IMG/VR virus record: IMGVR_UViG_3300022602_000193
Location: 1 to 41,483 of that record
Source: a virus
Direction: 5' to 3' (one strand)
Length of the DNA stretch: 41,483 nt
Shown here: piece after piece, positions 1 to 8,520 of the stretch
How the letters are laid out: each line of letters opens with the position of its first letter
How positions within the stretch are numbered: position 1 is the stretch's first letter
Made by a program: the position numbers and the translations under genes
Notes under the pieces: model-generated
Database searches by the model: none
What the model saw: the letters and a program-made list of their open reading frames with translations, nothing else
What the model was told of the DNA's origin: nothing

Positions 1-814
1 CCATGGATGCTTCTTCGTAACTGATGCCAATGTCCAGCTCAACACGAACATGCATGCCTGTATTTAACAATGTATCTGCACTGTCAAGCAGTGAGCTTAG
101 TTTAGTCACACGATACAGTGGTTGTCCTGGCCAGCTGTGATACTCAGGCTCTTTACCCCAGTCCAGGATCATCATGCCACGATTGCTATCGCCGGCATCT
201 GCATAGTTGTGAGGGAAACAGTTGCCAATGTAGTGTATGTTGTTGCGTTGTTGTCTTAGGTGAAAGTGTCCACTAAACACTTTGTCAACACCACCAAAGT
301 CATTGGCACTGATTTCACCGTGATCAGGCATTTCTACCATGGCGTTCATTTTAAAATGTGGTAATTCAAAATGCCCAAACACATATTTTGAGCTAAGGTT
401 TGGCACACGCTTGTAGTCATCACCTACCAGCCACGGAGCAATAGTTACATCACCGTCGGTAAACCAATCGTTGACAATTTGAATGTTAGGAATGTGTTTG
501 GCCCACTCGGTGCTATAGATATCGCGTCGGTCACGATAATACAAATCGTGATTGCCGGGAATAAAGTAAAAGCGATCAAATGCCGCAGACAATTTTTCCA
601 AGCTACGCAAGGAATATTGCAGTGTTTGCATGTTGATTGAACTTCTGTGATGACTCCAGTCGCCTAGGAACATTCCAGTTTCGCAACCGTTTTCTCGAGC
701 AGTTTTGATAAACCAATCAATGAAATCGTTACAATCTTGATTGTGAACTAGACTGTTGGATTTGAGACCAAAATGGATGTCTGTGCAGACGGCAACTTTT
801 TTAAATAGATTCAT
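1..814 (-). CDS. gp47: SbcD/gp47-like metallophosphoesterase, nuclease subunit (C-terminus cut by window edge)
   Basis: The reading frame begins at ATG 814-812 and is still open at base 1, giving 271 residues against about 339 for T4 gp47. All calcineurin-like phosphoesterase motifs are visible: D12-x-H14 (TDIHFG), GD52W, GNHD at 87-90, a GHFE motif near the middle, and GHFH at 182-185. T4 gp47 has the same order of motifs, including an IPW/APW element between GNHD and GHxE. In T4, gp47 pairs with the ATPase gp46 in the Mre11/Rad50-type complex that resects DNA ends for recombination-dependent replication; that role is taken from the family. The start lies 5 bases after the stop of the radical SAM gene and has no clear Shine-Dalgarno, so translation is probably coupled. 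A gp46 gene would be expected beyond the left edge. Confidence 0.9.
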   Translation of the reverse strand, partial: MNLFKKVAVCTDIHFGLKSNSLVHNQDCNDFIDWFIKTARENGCETGMFLGDWSHHRSSINMQTLQYSLRSLEKLSAAFDRFYFIPGNHDLYYRDRRDIYSTEWAKHIPNIQIVNDWFTDGDVTIAPWLVGDDYKRVPNLSSKYVFGHFELPHFKMNAMVEMPDHGEISANDFGGVDKVFSGHFHLRQQRNNIHYIGNCFPHNYADAGDSNRGMMILDWGKEPEYHSWPGQPLYRVTKLSSLLDSADTLLNTGMHVRVELDIGISYEEASM

Positions 815-819
815 AGCAA

Positions 820-2394
820 TTAGTTTAACATATATCCCATGGCCGCTGCAATCTCTTTGTGTGCAAATCGAAGATCTTGATTTCTGCGCTTATCGATTTC
901 TGCAACCGTCTGCACAAACTTTGATTTAGTAACTGGTTGTCCTTTTTCTACCATTGCAACCACAACATCAATTTGACTTTGGTGCTGACCAAAGTTGTAA
1001 TTTGTAAGCTTTTGTAGTACTAGATCTTTGGCTGACTCAGTCATGTTGGTAATGCAATAATGCTGTGGAGTCCACACAAGATTGATCCACCACGAATCAA
1101 AATCTTGTGAGTTGTACCATTCGCACAGTTCTGGCAAATACAATACATTCATAATGCTTACCACAGTACTGACCTGTGTTTTAAAATTGAACCTGCGTTC
1201 TTGATTAAATCGATGAATATTTTTTACAACTTGATTCCAGTTGGCACCGTTGCGCTGGTACTCAAACCTATCGCCAATGTCGTCAATACTAATGTCCAAA
1301 TGAACCAACTTAAATTTTTCCCACAGTTCAAATATTGACTCAGGACATTGTGTACCATTGGTATTGTAACGCAGAGTTATGTTTTTTGCACAATCTAAAT
1401 CTATTGCCTTTTTCAACACATCGAACTGTCGCGGCAACATCAAGGGCTCGCCTCCAGCAAACTGGCAATAATTTAAATTTGGAAGAAGTCGTTCAAGCTC
1501 AGTCCAAAACACCGGCTGAGTATTTGGCCAGTCACCGTTGCGTAAAGAAATATATGCTGGATGAGTTTTCTTTTCACTGGATGGTATGTTGGCCAAATTT
1601 TCTACTGCCCAGGACGAACTCAAAGTTGGACTACAGGTTCTACAACTTAAATTACATAAATTTCCCAATTTAAGATCAACTGAAGTGATATTTTTTATAT
1701 CTTCAGATTCATAGTCAATGTTGTACAACTCATCTTTCAACGCCCAATTGTACAACATCCTGTCGCTCTTTTTACCTGAATCTTCTTCTCGCCAACACTT
1801 ACTACACCCAGCGGGTCGATGTCCATCACGAAACTCTTGTCTCAGCGTTTTCATTGTTGGAGAAAAATAAATGCTCTCAATAGAAAATGATCCTTTGTTG
1901 TTCATGTTGAATTCTTGATCATGCTTGTTGGTCAACGGACCACTGTACACGCAACAAGGTCTCACTGTGCCACTTGGTTTGAACTCAAGTTGCTTCCACG
2001 GATACATGCACATTGTTTCTGGTGGATTCAACAACGGACGATGATTTTCTTGAATGATCTGCTGGTCTGGAATATCAATGTTGACTATTTCAAACTTGGT
2101 TGGGTCTGTACTGTATTTGCTGTGAACCGCATTAACTAGCGACTCGGCATCAGGGTCAGTGGTGCACAGCAATACAAAACAATTTGTGATATCTAGGTGT
2201 TGTACCACACGCTGAAGATGTGCTATCAAATCATAAGGAATCGCACCCTGAAACGCAACCACAATTCGTTCGTTGGGTGCGTACGAAGGTTTATATAGTT
2301 GCTTAAAGGTTTTGTATAAACTTGAACTGGGAAGAAATAAAAACTTTTTAAGGTATATTATTTCTTCAAAGTCATACTGATCAATATTGCTCAT
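820..2394 (-). CDS. Twitch/SPASM-type radical SAM protein
   Basis: This is a 524-residue protein. The radical SAM cluster motif CxxxCxxC (CNLSCRTC) is at C247, C251 and C254, followed by GGEP at 314-317, which contacts SAM in this family. An extra Cys-rich block precedes it: CMYPWKQLEFKPSG near residue 128, then RPCC, and a CSKC pair near 200. This resembles the auxiliary-cluster (SPASM/twitch) region placed N-terminally, as in the twitch-domain radical SAM proteins of marine T4-like phages. The N-terminal 120 residues look like a separate domain of unknown role. Characterised SPASM/twitch enzymes modify ribosomal peptides or sugars; the substrate here is unknown. I chose ATG 2394 rather than the in-frame TTG at 2397. 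The start overlaps the gp55 stop by 14 bases, so the two are probably coupled. Confidence 0.85.
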   Translation of the reverse strand: MSNIDQYDFEEIIYLKKFLFLPSSSLYKTFKQLYKPSYAPNERIVVAFQGAIPYDLIAHLQRVVQHLDITNCFVLLCTTDPDAESLVNAVHSKYSTDPTKFEIVNIDIPDQQIIQENHRPLLNPPETMCMYPWKQLEFKPSGTVRPCCVYSGPLTNKHDQEFNMNNKGSFSIESIYFSPTMKTLRQEFRDGHRPAGCSKCWREEDSGKKSDRMLYNWALKDELYNIDYESEDIKNITSVDLKLGNLCNLSCRTCSPTLSSSWAVENLANIPSSEKKTHPAYISLRNGDWPNTQPVFWTELERLLPNLNYCQFAGGEPLMLPRQFDVLKKAIDLDCAKNITLRYNTNGTQCPESIFELWEKFKLVHLDISIDDIGDRFEYQRNGANWNQVVKNIHRFNQERRFNFKTQVSTVVSIMNVLYLPELCEWYNSQDFDSWWINLVWTPQHYCITNMTESAKDLVLQKLTNYNFGQHQSQIDVVVAMVEKGQPVTKSKFVQTVAEIDKRRNQDLRFAHKEIAAAMGYMLN

Positions 2395-3280
2395 CAAGAC
2401 TAGATGTAACTGGTCCGGATAAATGTGCAGTGCCCTTGCCTGAATTTTGCCGGGTCCAAGACGGGTTAAGCCCGTTCATTTCCAAAATATCATCACGGAT
2501 ATTTTGATTTTTCTTTTCCAAGTTTAGAATACGAGTAAAGCTGTTGGTGATGGCAGCAGTATAGTATGCAAATGGATTCTGTGATTTTGATTCATCGAAC
2601 TGTAGACCAATTTGACTCAACTGCAACAATGCCTGTCCACGCATTTCTTCGTTGTAGGTATAGCCACGCCAGTTTGATCTTGTGGCATAACGCTCACACA
2701 GTTTCATAAACATCATTGCAAGTTTACGAGTCATTTCTCCGTGATCTCTACTGAACTCGCCGTTTTCTAAATCGCCTTTCCAGTGGCTTTTGCCCACAAG
2801 ATAAGGAACTTTGTTTTCGTCTATGCGATAGTGATAGAATGGAGGAAAGTTCAATCTAACATGTTTGGGATCCAGCACAGGTACTTCTACCAACTCTGCC
2901 AACGGATCTTCGTCTTCAACATCTAATTCAAAAATATCTTGTAACTTTTGTTTTTTGGCTTCAGCTTTGGTTATTTTCTTTGGCGCCATTGGGATATGTT
3001 CCCAACAGGTAATACGAAATACTAAGTCTGTATTAGGAATCTTTTTAGGATCTACAATAACACCTTCACGCTTGAAGCGATCTGCTCTGTTGCGTCTGGC
3101 TTCTGCAATGGTTTTTTGATTGATCTTGTTTACTGCGGGTAAAATAATATCATATTGATGATCAATCTTGGGATCACGAAAGCTACAGTATGTATTTTTG
3201 CTTAAATGTATTTCTTTAAGGATATCTCTATTGTTGAGATAGTTGGTTTTTGCTGGGGTTCTAGCAATAGTTTCTGCCAC
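2381..3280 (-). CDS. gp55: Late-transcription RNA polymerase sigma factor, T4 gp55-like
   Basis: This is a 299-residue protein from a GTG start. The C-terminal third matches the T4 gp55 core: KLCERYATRSNWRGYTYNEE, GLQFDESKSQNPFAYYTAAI and FTRILNLEKK align with T4 SKRFNFSGYT, NFDETKYKNPHAYIT and FVQRIKKERK. A short N-terminal piece, NYLNNRDILKEI, matches T4 NYVNNKELLQAI. About 150 residues lie between the two blocks here, where T4 has only a few tens, and they include a Lys-rich and an acidic stretch. gp55 binds host RNA polymerase core and recognises TATAAATA late promoters. I chose GTG 3280 because AGGAG lies 8 bases upstream and because the upstream ATG at 3343 falls ahead of the -35 box of the promoter at 3306-3333. 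T4 gp55 is 185 residues. Confidence 0.9.
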   Translation of the reverse strand: MAETIARTPAKTNYLNNRDILKEIHLSKNTYCSFRDPKIDHQYDIILPAVNKINQKTIAEARRNRADRFKREGVIVDPKKIPNTDLVFRITCWEHIPMAPKKITKAEAKKQKLQDIFELDVEDEDPLAELVEVPVLDPKHVRLNFPPFYHYRIDENKVPYLVGKSHWKGDLENGEFSRDHGEMTRKLAMMFMKLCERYATRSNWRGYTYNEEMRGQALLQLSQIGLQFDESKSQNPFAYYTAAITNSFTRILNLEKKNQNIRDDILEMNGLNPSWTRQNSGKGTAHLSGPVTSSLDEQY

Positions 3281-3288
3281 TGGTTGTT

Positions 3289-3293
3289 CTCCT
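3289..3293 (-). promoter_or_regulatory. Ribosome binding site fixing the gp55 GTG start
   Basis: The minus strand reads AGGAG, then 8 bases, then GTG (3280-3278). This is one of the strongest Shine-Dalgarno sequences in the window. It supports the GTG start over the upstream ATG at 3343, which has no comparable site. Confidence 0.8.
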
Positions 3294-3300
3294 GAATGTA

Positions 3301-3308
3301 TATTTATT
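3301..3308 (-). promoter_or_regulatory. Late-promoter-like octamer overlapping the gp55 -10 box
   Basis: The minus strand reads AATAAATA, close to the T4 late consensus TATAAATA. It overlaps the TACAAT -10 box and would start transcription about 15 bases upstream of the GTG codon. It may allow late re-expression of gp55, or it may be chance in AT-rich sequence. Confidence 0.35.
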
Positions 3309-3333
3309 GTAGCATAAAACCCACAGTTGTCAA
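3306..3333 (-). promoter_or_regulatory. Sigma70-type promoter for the leftward gp55 operon
   Basis: On the minus strand TTGACA (3333-3328, perfect) is followed by 16 bases and TACAAT (3311-3306, five of six matches). Transcription would begin near 3299, just upstream of the AGGAG site of gp55. Host sigma70 polymerase could therefore start this operon before any late factor exists. This is read from sequence only and has not been mapped. Confidence 0.75.
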
Positions 3334-3366
3334 CCTTTATCATTATATTTGCCTATTATTTTACTG

Positions 3367-3374
3367 GTAAATAC
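3367..3374 (+). promoter_or_regulatory. Late-promoter-like element, start of the baseplate gene block
   Basis: GTAAATAC ends 16 bases before ATG 3391. It shares the TAAATA core found before other structural genes here. A start about six bases downstream would leave a leader of roughly 11 bases. Confidence 0.5.
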
Positions 3375-3390
3375 TGCACAGAGAACAACT

Positions 3391-4893
3391 ATGGCCGGAC
3401 TAACACCAGATCAAAAAGCATTTTATGAAGCGGACCTTGCACAGGTAACTGCTGCCATCGACATGTTGCAACAAAATATTGTTGAGCAAAACGCGGCCAT
3501 CACTGATGCACAAACACAAATCAATGTGGCACAAGCACAAATTGCCGCAGATGAAGAACAATTGGGCAGTGAATCTAACAATCTCACACAAGATGCAGTT
3601 GATGCGTTAAATCAAAATATTTCCGAATCTCAGGCCAGTATAGATCAAAATCAAATTGTTATTCAGCAGGCCACAAACAATATCAATGTTGATCAAACTC
3701 AACTGGATGAACAACAACTTTATCAAGAACGAGATATAGAAGCACTTGGTGCTACAACATCTCCGGATCCTGTGGGCAACCAATCAGTAAATCCTGTGGC
3801 CTATGATGACGAAGGCAATCTACTGCCCGGTTATCAACTTGACGAAAACGGTAACCCTGTGTATGTGGGTGGCGGAACACCGCCCACGGTATTCTCGCCA
3901 TCTTCGGTTAATTCTAGTACTGTAGGAGTCAATGGAGTAACTAGAACCGCTGCCAGCGCAACTGCAGCAACTACAAATGGAGTTGCACAACAAATTGGAG
4001 TTTCTTCCATACCGAATGTGATTGGTGCAATATCAGGATCAGTTCCGCTAACACCAGAGCAAGTAGCGGCAGTTAACCAAGCTGCCACATTGGCACTGGC
4101 CCAACAACAACAAACATTATCAGAACAACGCAATCAAAACAACAATGCTGATTGGCGGTTGACATTGAGCCTGGCACCTGGCAGCAATTATCTTTATAAT
4201 GCAGATCCACCTGGAATATTGTTACCGTTGTTCAACACAGGTGGAGTTATATTTCCTTATACTCCAACCGTTGATACTTCTTACCGAGCAAATTACAGCA
4301 GTTATGATCTAACACATTCCAACTATCGTGGATATTTTTATCAAAACAGTTATGTAGATCAGATCACTATTCGTGCAATATTTACTGCACAGAGCACTGC
4401 CGATGCTGATTACTTGTTGGCAGTGATACACTTTTTTAGATCAGTTACCAAGATGTTCTACGGACAAGATGCAGAACGCGGATCACCACCACCAATTGTT
4501 TACTTGAACGGATATGGTGCATATCAATTCAGTAATCATGCTTGTTTGGTCAGTAACTTCACCTACAACTTGCCTGCGGATGTGGACTACATCAGAGCCG
4601 ACACTGCAAGTAATCTTGGATTGAATCAAGTCAATCAAAGAAATCGTGCAACAACATCGACTACCACATCATTCAACAGTACCAACAGGTTAGCATCAGT
4701 AGGGTTACCACCCGGAGCAATCAATACTACTCCAGCAAGATTGTCATTGACCACAACTGCTCCAACCTATGTGCCAACCAAAATGGAAATTAGTTTGACT
4801 TTGTTACCAGTACAAAGTCGTCAACAAGTCAGTCAAAACTTCAGTGTCAAATCATTTGCCACTGGACAATTACTTAACGGAGGGTTCTGGTAA
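3391..4893 (+). CDS. Baseplate-associated structural protein with N-terminal coiled coil
   Basis: This is a 500-residue protein from ATG 3391; an in-frame TTG at 3349 lies upstream of the late-promoter element and was rejected. Residues 10-120 are Gln/Asn/Ala-rich with heptad-like spacing and look like a long coiled coil. A Thr/Ser/Asn-rich linker follows. Residues 265-410 form a compact domain rich in aromatic residues, with SLAPGSNYLYNA, VIFPYTPTVDTSYRANYSSY, GYFYQNS, HFFRSVTKMFYGQDA and LPADVDYIRA. That core is of a type I associate with tail-tube or baseplate-proximal proteins of marine T4-like phages. I cannot assign it to a named T4 gene; a gp48/gp54-type role is possible because gp53 follows directly. 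The stop overlaps the next start (TAATG), which suggests coupled translation. Confidence 0.75.
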   Translation: MAGLTPDQKAFYEADLAQVTAAIDMLQQNIVEQNAAITDAQTQINVAQAQIAADEEQLGSESNNLTQDAVDALNQNISESQASIDQNQIVIQQATNNINVDQTQLDEQQLYQERDIEALGATTSPDPVGNQSVNPVAYDDEGNLLPGYQLDENGNPVYVGGGTPPTVFSPSSVNSSTVGVNGVTRTAASATAATTNGVAQQIGVSSIPNVIGAISGSVPLTPEQVAAVNQAATLALAQQQQTLSEQRNQNNNADWRLTLSLAPGSNYLYNADPPGILLPLFNTGGVIFPYTPTVDTSYRANYSSYDLTHSNYRGYFYQNSYVDQITIRAIFTAQSTADADYLLAVIHFFRSVTKMFYGQDAERGSPPPIVYLNGYGAYQFSNHACLVSNFTYNLPADVDYIRADTASNLGLNQVNQRNRATTSTTTSFNSTNRLASVGLPPGAINTTPARLSLTTTAPTYVPTKMEISLTLLPVQSRQQVSQNFSVKSFATGQLLNGGFW

Positions 4894-5192
4894 TGGCTAC
4901 ATACGACAGCACCAGCCCTTACTATACCACTGGGTATAGTCAGTTTTTCTTGGATGTAATGGTTAATAGACCAATTGACAAACAAGTTGATGACATACTG
5001 TTTCAAATTAATTTGACTTACCAATATCGCCCAGATTTATTAGCATTTGACCTATACAAAGATTCTAGACTTTGGTGGGTGTTTTATCAACGAAATCCTA
5101 ATACTTTGCAAGCACCACCTTTAGATTTTGCTGCAGGCGTACAAATTTATTTGCCAAAACTCAGCACATTAAAATCTAATCTAGGATTCTAA
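4893..5192 (+). CDS. gp53: Baseplate wedge protein, gp53-like
   Basis: This is a 99-residue protein. Its core, YRPDLLAFDLYKDSRLWWVF followed by QRNPN, matches the T4 gp53 segment RPEELANAIYGNPQLYWVLL followed by MCN. The ending YLPKLSTL resembles a LysM-like C-terminus, as in tail proteins that clamp neighbouring subunits. T4 gp53 is 196 residues, so this is a minimal version. In T4, gp53 joins adjacent wedges to the hub during baseplate assembly. The gene shares a TAATG junction with the gene before it and ends one base before the next ATG. Confidence 0.75.
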   Translation: MATYDSTSPYYTTGYSQFFLDVMVNRPIDKQVDDILFQINLTYQYRPDLLAFDLYKDSRLWWVFYQRNPNTLQAPPLDFAAGVQIYLPKLSTLKSNLGF

Positions 5193-5193
5193 T

Positions 5194-6816
5194 ATGGCAA
5201 TTACCCTGCAAGATATCTATGTCGCGATAGCTCTCAATGGTATTTCATTCAATGGTTCAACTATTAGATTTGCCTCAGCACAGGATGTTGCAGCTTATAT
5301 TGCTCAAAATGGAAACTTTCCTTCGTATGCTACACTGACTTGGCAAGGACAACAGGTACAATACGGAGTATCGTTATCGCAGTTGGTCACTGCACTGCCA
5401 CCAGTAGACAGCTCTGGACAAATTGCAGCCTCGCAACAGGCAGCGCGCGATGACGGAGCCAACACACAAAATCCTCAGGCACCTGCTACCACGCTTACAC
5501 TAGATGGTAGAATTGTGCCAACCAATCAAAACAGTGGAGTTGTCAACACAACTGTGGTCAATGGACAAACAGTGGCACAGGACGAAGAAGCTGGTACTGA
5601 CGGTCCTCTTGTGTCTATATCTCAGAGCCAGGCAACTCCGCCTCCAGGAACCACCCAAGTAAACGGACAATCTGTTAATACTTTGCAAGGCGTTGACCCA
5701 ACCACTGGGTTGACTCCAGAAGTTGCTGCACAAATAGGATCTGCGTATGGTTACAACACCATGGTTGGTTCAACACCGGGTGCAGGTGCAGGCACTGGAT
5801 TCAATAATCAATCAAATACCAATGATGACAATACTGGAAAAAATAATCAAACAACATCGCAGGTACTGTCTCAAACTTTTACTGGACAAATTCCCACACA
5901 AGCAAATCAGCTAGATCAATACGCCAGTTACACCTATTCATTGAGTTGGTATTTGTTAACACCGTCGCAGTACAATGCCATGCTTGACAGTCAAAAGAAA
6001 GACATATCCAATTGGCAATTGTTGATGCAGAGCGGCGGAGCTGCTCCTACTCCAACTATATTCTATGAAGCCGACGGACAAGGTTCGCAGTCCACCGGAG
6101 GACGCAGCCAATATTTTCCTGTAGACTATTACATGGATGATTTAGAAATTGATTCTAAGATTCCACTGGGCGGTACAAACATGAGTAACTCAGCTACAGA
6201 TTTACGATTCAAAGTAACTGAGCCAAACGGCATCACTTTGATCAACAACTTGTATCAAGCAGTAACTTCAGTGTACAAGCAAACTCAACAAGCAGTTAGT
6301 TCTACTACTAATACAATTGTAAACACAACTTCTCAAAATCCCAATTATCCAATGGCACAGTATTGCATGGTCATACACTTTTATGGGTATGACAGCAATG
6401 GTAATCTTGTGGCACCGGCCACCGGCACATACATCGATTCATCAAACAACATAAGCTCTACCGCAGTAATAGAAAAATATTATCCGTTTGTGATCAGCAA
6501 TATTAAATTTCATATAGCAAACAAACAAATTGAATACGAAGTGTTGGGCAAACCAATTCCGCATTTTTACAATTTAAGCACCGATAGAGGAACAATTCCT
6601 TTTAACTTCAATCTAACTGGTCAAACAATAGGACAGGTGCTGATAGGTAAACCTGTGGCCACACAATCCTATACAGATCCTACTGCAAGAACCACCACAC
6701 CTGTACCAACAAATGTTTCAGTAACCTCTCCGGCTACTGCATCTGTGCTGGACAATACTGTATCAACTATTAACAACGGTGTTGACACAGTTACTGGGAT
6801 TAATTTTAATTTTTAA
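5194..6816 (+). CDS. Baseplate hub-like structural protein, part 1
   Basis: This is a 540-residue protein. Residues 1-70 form a small domain (LQDIYVAIALNG). Residues 75-225 are a low-complexity Gln/Thr/Gly/Asn linker. Residues 245-495 form the folded part, with YASYTYSLSWYLLTPSQYN, YYMDDLEID, ATDLRFKVTEPNGITLINNL, YCMVIHFYGYDSNG, YYPFVISNIKF and ending NFNLTGQTIGQVLIGKP. A Thr/Pro-rich tail closes it. From memory of related phages, this folded part continues directly into the kind of domain that opens the next gene. I therefore infer the two are halves of a hub protein, possibly in the gp27 role because the gp5-like spike follows. The gap to the next ATG is three bases. Confidence 0.65.
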   Translation: MAITLQDIYVAIALNGISFNGSTIRFASAQDVAAYIAQNGNFPSYATLTWQGQQVQYGVSLSQLVTALPPVDSSGQIAASQQAARDDGANTQNPQAPATTLTLDGRIVPTNQNSGVVNTTVVNGQTVAQDEEAGTDGPLVSISQSQATPPPGTTQVNGQSVNTLQGVDPTTGLTPEVAAQIGSAYGYNTMVGSTPGAGAGTGFNNQSNTNDDNTGKNNQTTSQVLSQTFTGQIPTQANQLDQYASYTYSLSWYLLTPSQYNAMLDSQKKDISNWQLLMQSGGAAPTPTIFYEADGQGSQSTGGRSQYFPVDYYMDDLEIDSKIPLGGTNMSNSATDLRFKVTEPNGITLINNLYQAVTSVYKQTQQAVSSTTNTIVNTTSQNPNYPMAQYCMVIHFYGYDSNGNLVAPATGTYIDSSNNISSTAVIEKYYPFVISNIKFHIANKQIEYEVLGKPIPHFYNLSTDRGTIPFNFNLTGQTIGQVLIGKPVATQSYTDPTARTTTPVPTNVSVTSPATASVLDNTVSTINNGVDTVTGINFNF

Positions 6817-6819
6817 ACC

Positions 6820-8520
6820 ATGGCAAGCGATCCTAATACCCCTAACAATGCATTTGCGTCAAATGGTGGCGGAGCTGCCTTTGGTAATCCCAGCATAACT
6901 CGCCAGGCTGCAATTTCTGGTGCCACTCAAGCTGGCACAGGTGCTGGTGCTGGCAGAGGATTTGTTAATCCTTCAACTAGTGGAACAACACAGGCACCGC
7001 CCAATGCCACTGCCGCTGTTACCAATACCAACGAAGTATTTTCCGGGTTGGTATCTGCGCTGAACACATACCAACAACGACTAGTTAAACAAACTAAAGC
7101 TCAGTATCCAGATGTGTATGTGATTGAGTTTGCACCTGCTGATATGCAAAATAGCACTCTGAAGAAACCCGACAACAGTGACACTACCAAAGTTGCATTT
7201 GCAACACCGACGGCTGCCAATAAAATCAACACAAAAACTGATTCAGTGGATTTTAACAGTAGAATATGGCAAGTGACTGCTGGTACACAAGTTGTTCAAT
7301 TTATTGATCAAGTGATTCGTAGTAGTTCGTATATTACTAATCAACAAACAGTTCAAGTGGCTGCCGACGGTACAACAACTCCCAGTCAAGTTGCATCTAC
7401 TAGCGGAACTGCCTGGTATAAAATCACTGTTCAAGCAAAACAGTTACAATATGATAATATTCGTAGAGACCATGCCTATGAGTTGAAATACATAGTTGCT
7501 CCGTATGCGATCAATCAGGCGGCCAGTAACTTTTTTCCAGACAGCAAGTATCGTGGATCACACAAGAGCTATAACTATTGGTTCACTGGACTCAACACAC
7601 AAATTTTGAGCTTTGAACAAGAGTACAACAATCTTTATCGATTGGTAATTAGTGGAATTGGCAACAATGTGATACAATCGTCCACTGTTGATTTTAGAGG
7701 TCGCGATCAATTTAGAAAAACATCGTTGGCAACCAGTGCGCAACATACACAAGGTGCCGACGGCTATGTAAACGAACCTGGCGATAACCTGGCAGACTTT
7801 TTATACAGTCCCAGTGATCAGGCACATTGCAAAATAAAAATTCTTGGAGATCCTGCCTGGATGCAGCAAGGCGAAGTCGGATCAGGCGTTGGCCCATCAA
7901 GTGCATTTAACTTCCAACCGTTCAATGCAGATGGTGGAATAAACTATGATAGTCAACAAATTGTATTTGATATAAGTTTTAATCGTCCAGTAGACTATGA
8001 TTTTAATACTGGACTAATGAATGTCAACGCACAAAATGTCACAATAAATGGTCAGTCATTGCCACAAGAAAATTTCACATACACTGCAATCAAATGCAAA
8101 AACTTGTTTAGCAAAGGCAGATTTGAACAAGAAATTGAAGGCAGATTGTTGATTGAATTTAACAAGAATCCTTCTGCTACTGCTGAGCAACTTGCAAATG
8201 GGCGACCAGTTGGGGATCAAATTGCATCAAGTGCAAATCAAACTTTGGCAACTGCTGCAAGAACAGGTGTGACTTTAAACAACACCAGTGCTGGCGGAGG
8301 AAGAGGGTTTGTTAATCCAGCAAATGCTTTTAACAATAATCCTACTTCTACACAAACAAGTAATCAGGCACCGGCTAATCCACAACCGTTGCCGGCAGCT
8401 GATCCTGCTGCACCTGATTCAACAGGTGATATTAATTCAGACAACGGACAAACACCAGAAGATCAAGTTTTTGGTGACAACAACACTGATGCAAATCAGT
8501 TCATGGACAAGGAAGCATAA
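6820..8520 (+). CDS. Baseplate hub-like structural protein, part 2
   Basis: This is a 566-residue protein. Residues 1-65 are Gly/Ala/Thr-rich and probably disordered. Residues 70-470 are folded and carry VSALNTYQQRLVKQ, WQVTAGTQVVQFIDQVIRSS, AWYKITVQAKQLQYDNIRRD, ELKYIVAPYAINQAA, NYWFTGLNTQILSFEQEYNN and a late segment ending EGRLLIEFNKNPS. The last 90 residues are again Pro/Asn/Asp-rich. The phrase GRGFVNP occurs in both tails, near residues 45 and 495. It precedes the gp5-like gene, as a gp27-like partner should, but I see no decisive gp27 signature. The stop overlaps the next start as TAATG, and AAGGAAG precedes that start. Confidence 0.65.
   Translation: MASDPNTPNNAFASNGGGAAFGNPSITRQAAISGATQAGTGAGAGRGFVNPSTSGTTQAPPNATAAVTNTNEVFSGLVSALNTYQQRLVKQTKAQYPDVYVIEFAPADMQNSTLKKPDNSDTTKVAFATPTAANKINTKTDSVDFNSRIWQVTAGTQVVQFIDQVIRSSSYITNQQTVQVAADGTTTPSQVASTSGTAWYKITVQAKQLQYDNIRRDHAYELKYIVAPYAINQAASNFFPDSKYRGSHKSYNYWFTGLNTQILSFEQEYNNLYRLVISGIGNNVIQSSTVDFRGRDQFRKTSLATSAQHTQGADGYVNEPGDNLADFLYSPSDQAHCKIKILGDPAWMQQGEVGSGVGPSSAFNFQPFNADGGINYDSQQIVFDISFNRPVDYDFNTGLMNVNAQNVTINGQSLPQENFTYTAIKCKNLFSKGRFEQEIEGRLLIEFNKNPSATAEQLANGRPVGDQIASSANQTLATAARTGVTLNNTSAGGGRGFVNPANAFNNNPTSTQTSNQAPANPQPLPAADPAAPDSTGDINSDNGQTPEDQVFGDNNTDANQFMDKEA

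Noticed and set aside
3281-3343. N-terminal extension of gp55 from ATG 3343
   Set aside because: It overlaps the sigma70-type promoter, has no good ribosome site, and its sequence does not resemble gp55; GTG 3280 has AGGAG at ideal spacing.
3349-3390. TTG start for the first baseplate gene
   Set aside because: The extension would cover the late-promoter element; ATG 3391 fits the leader and the conserved start of the protein.
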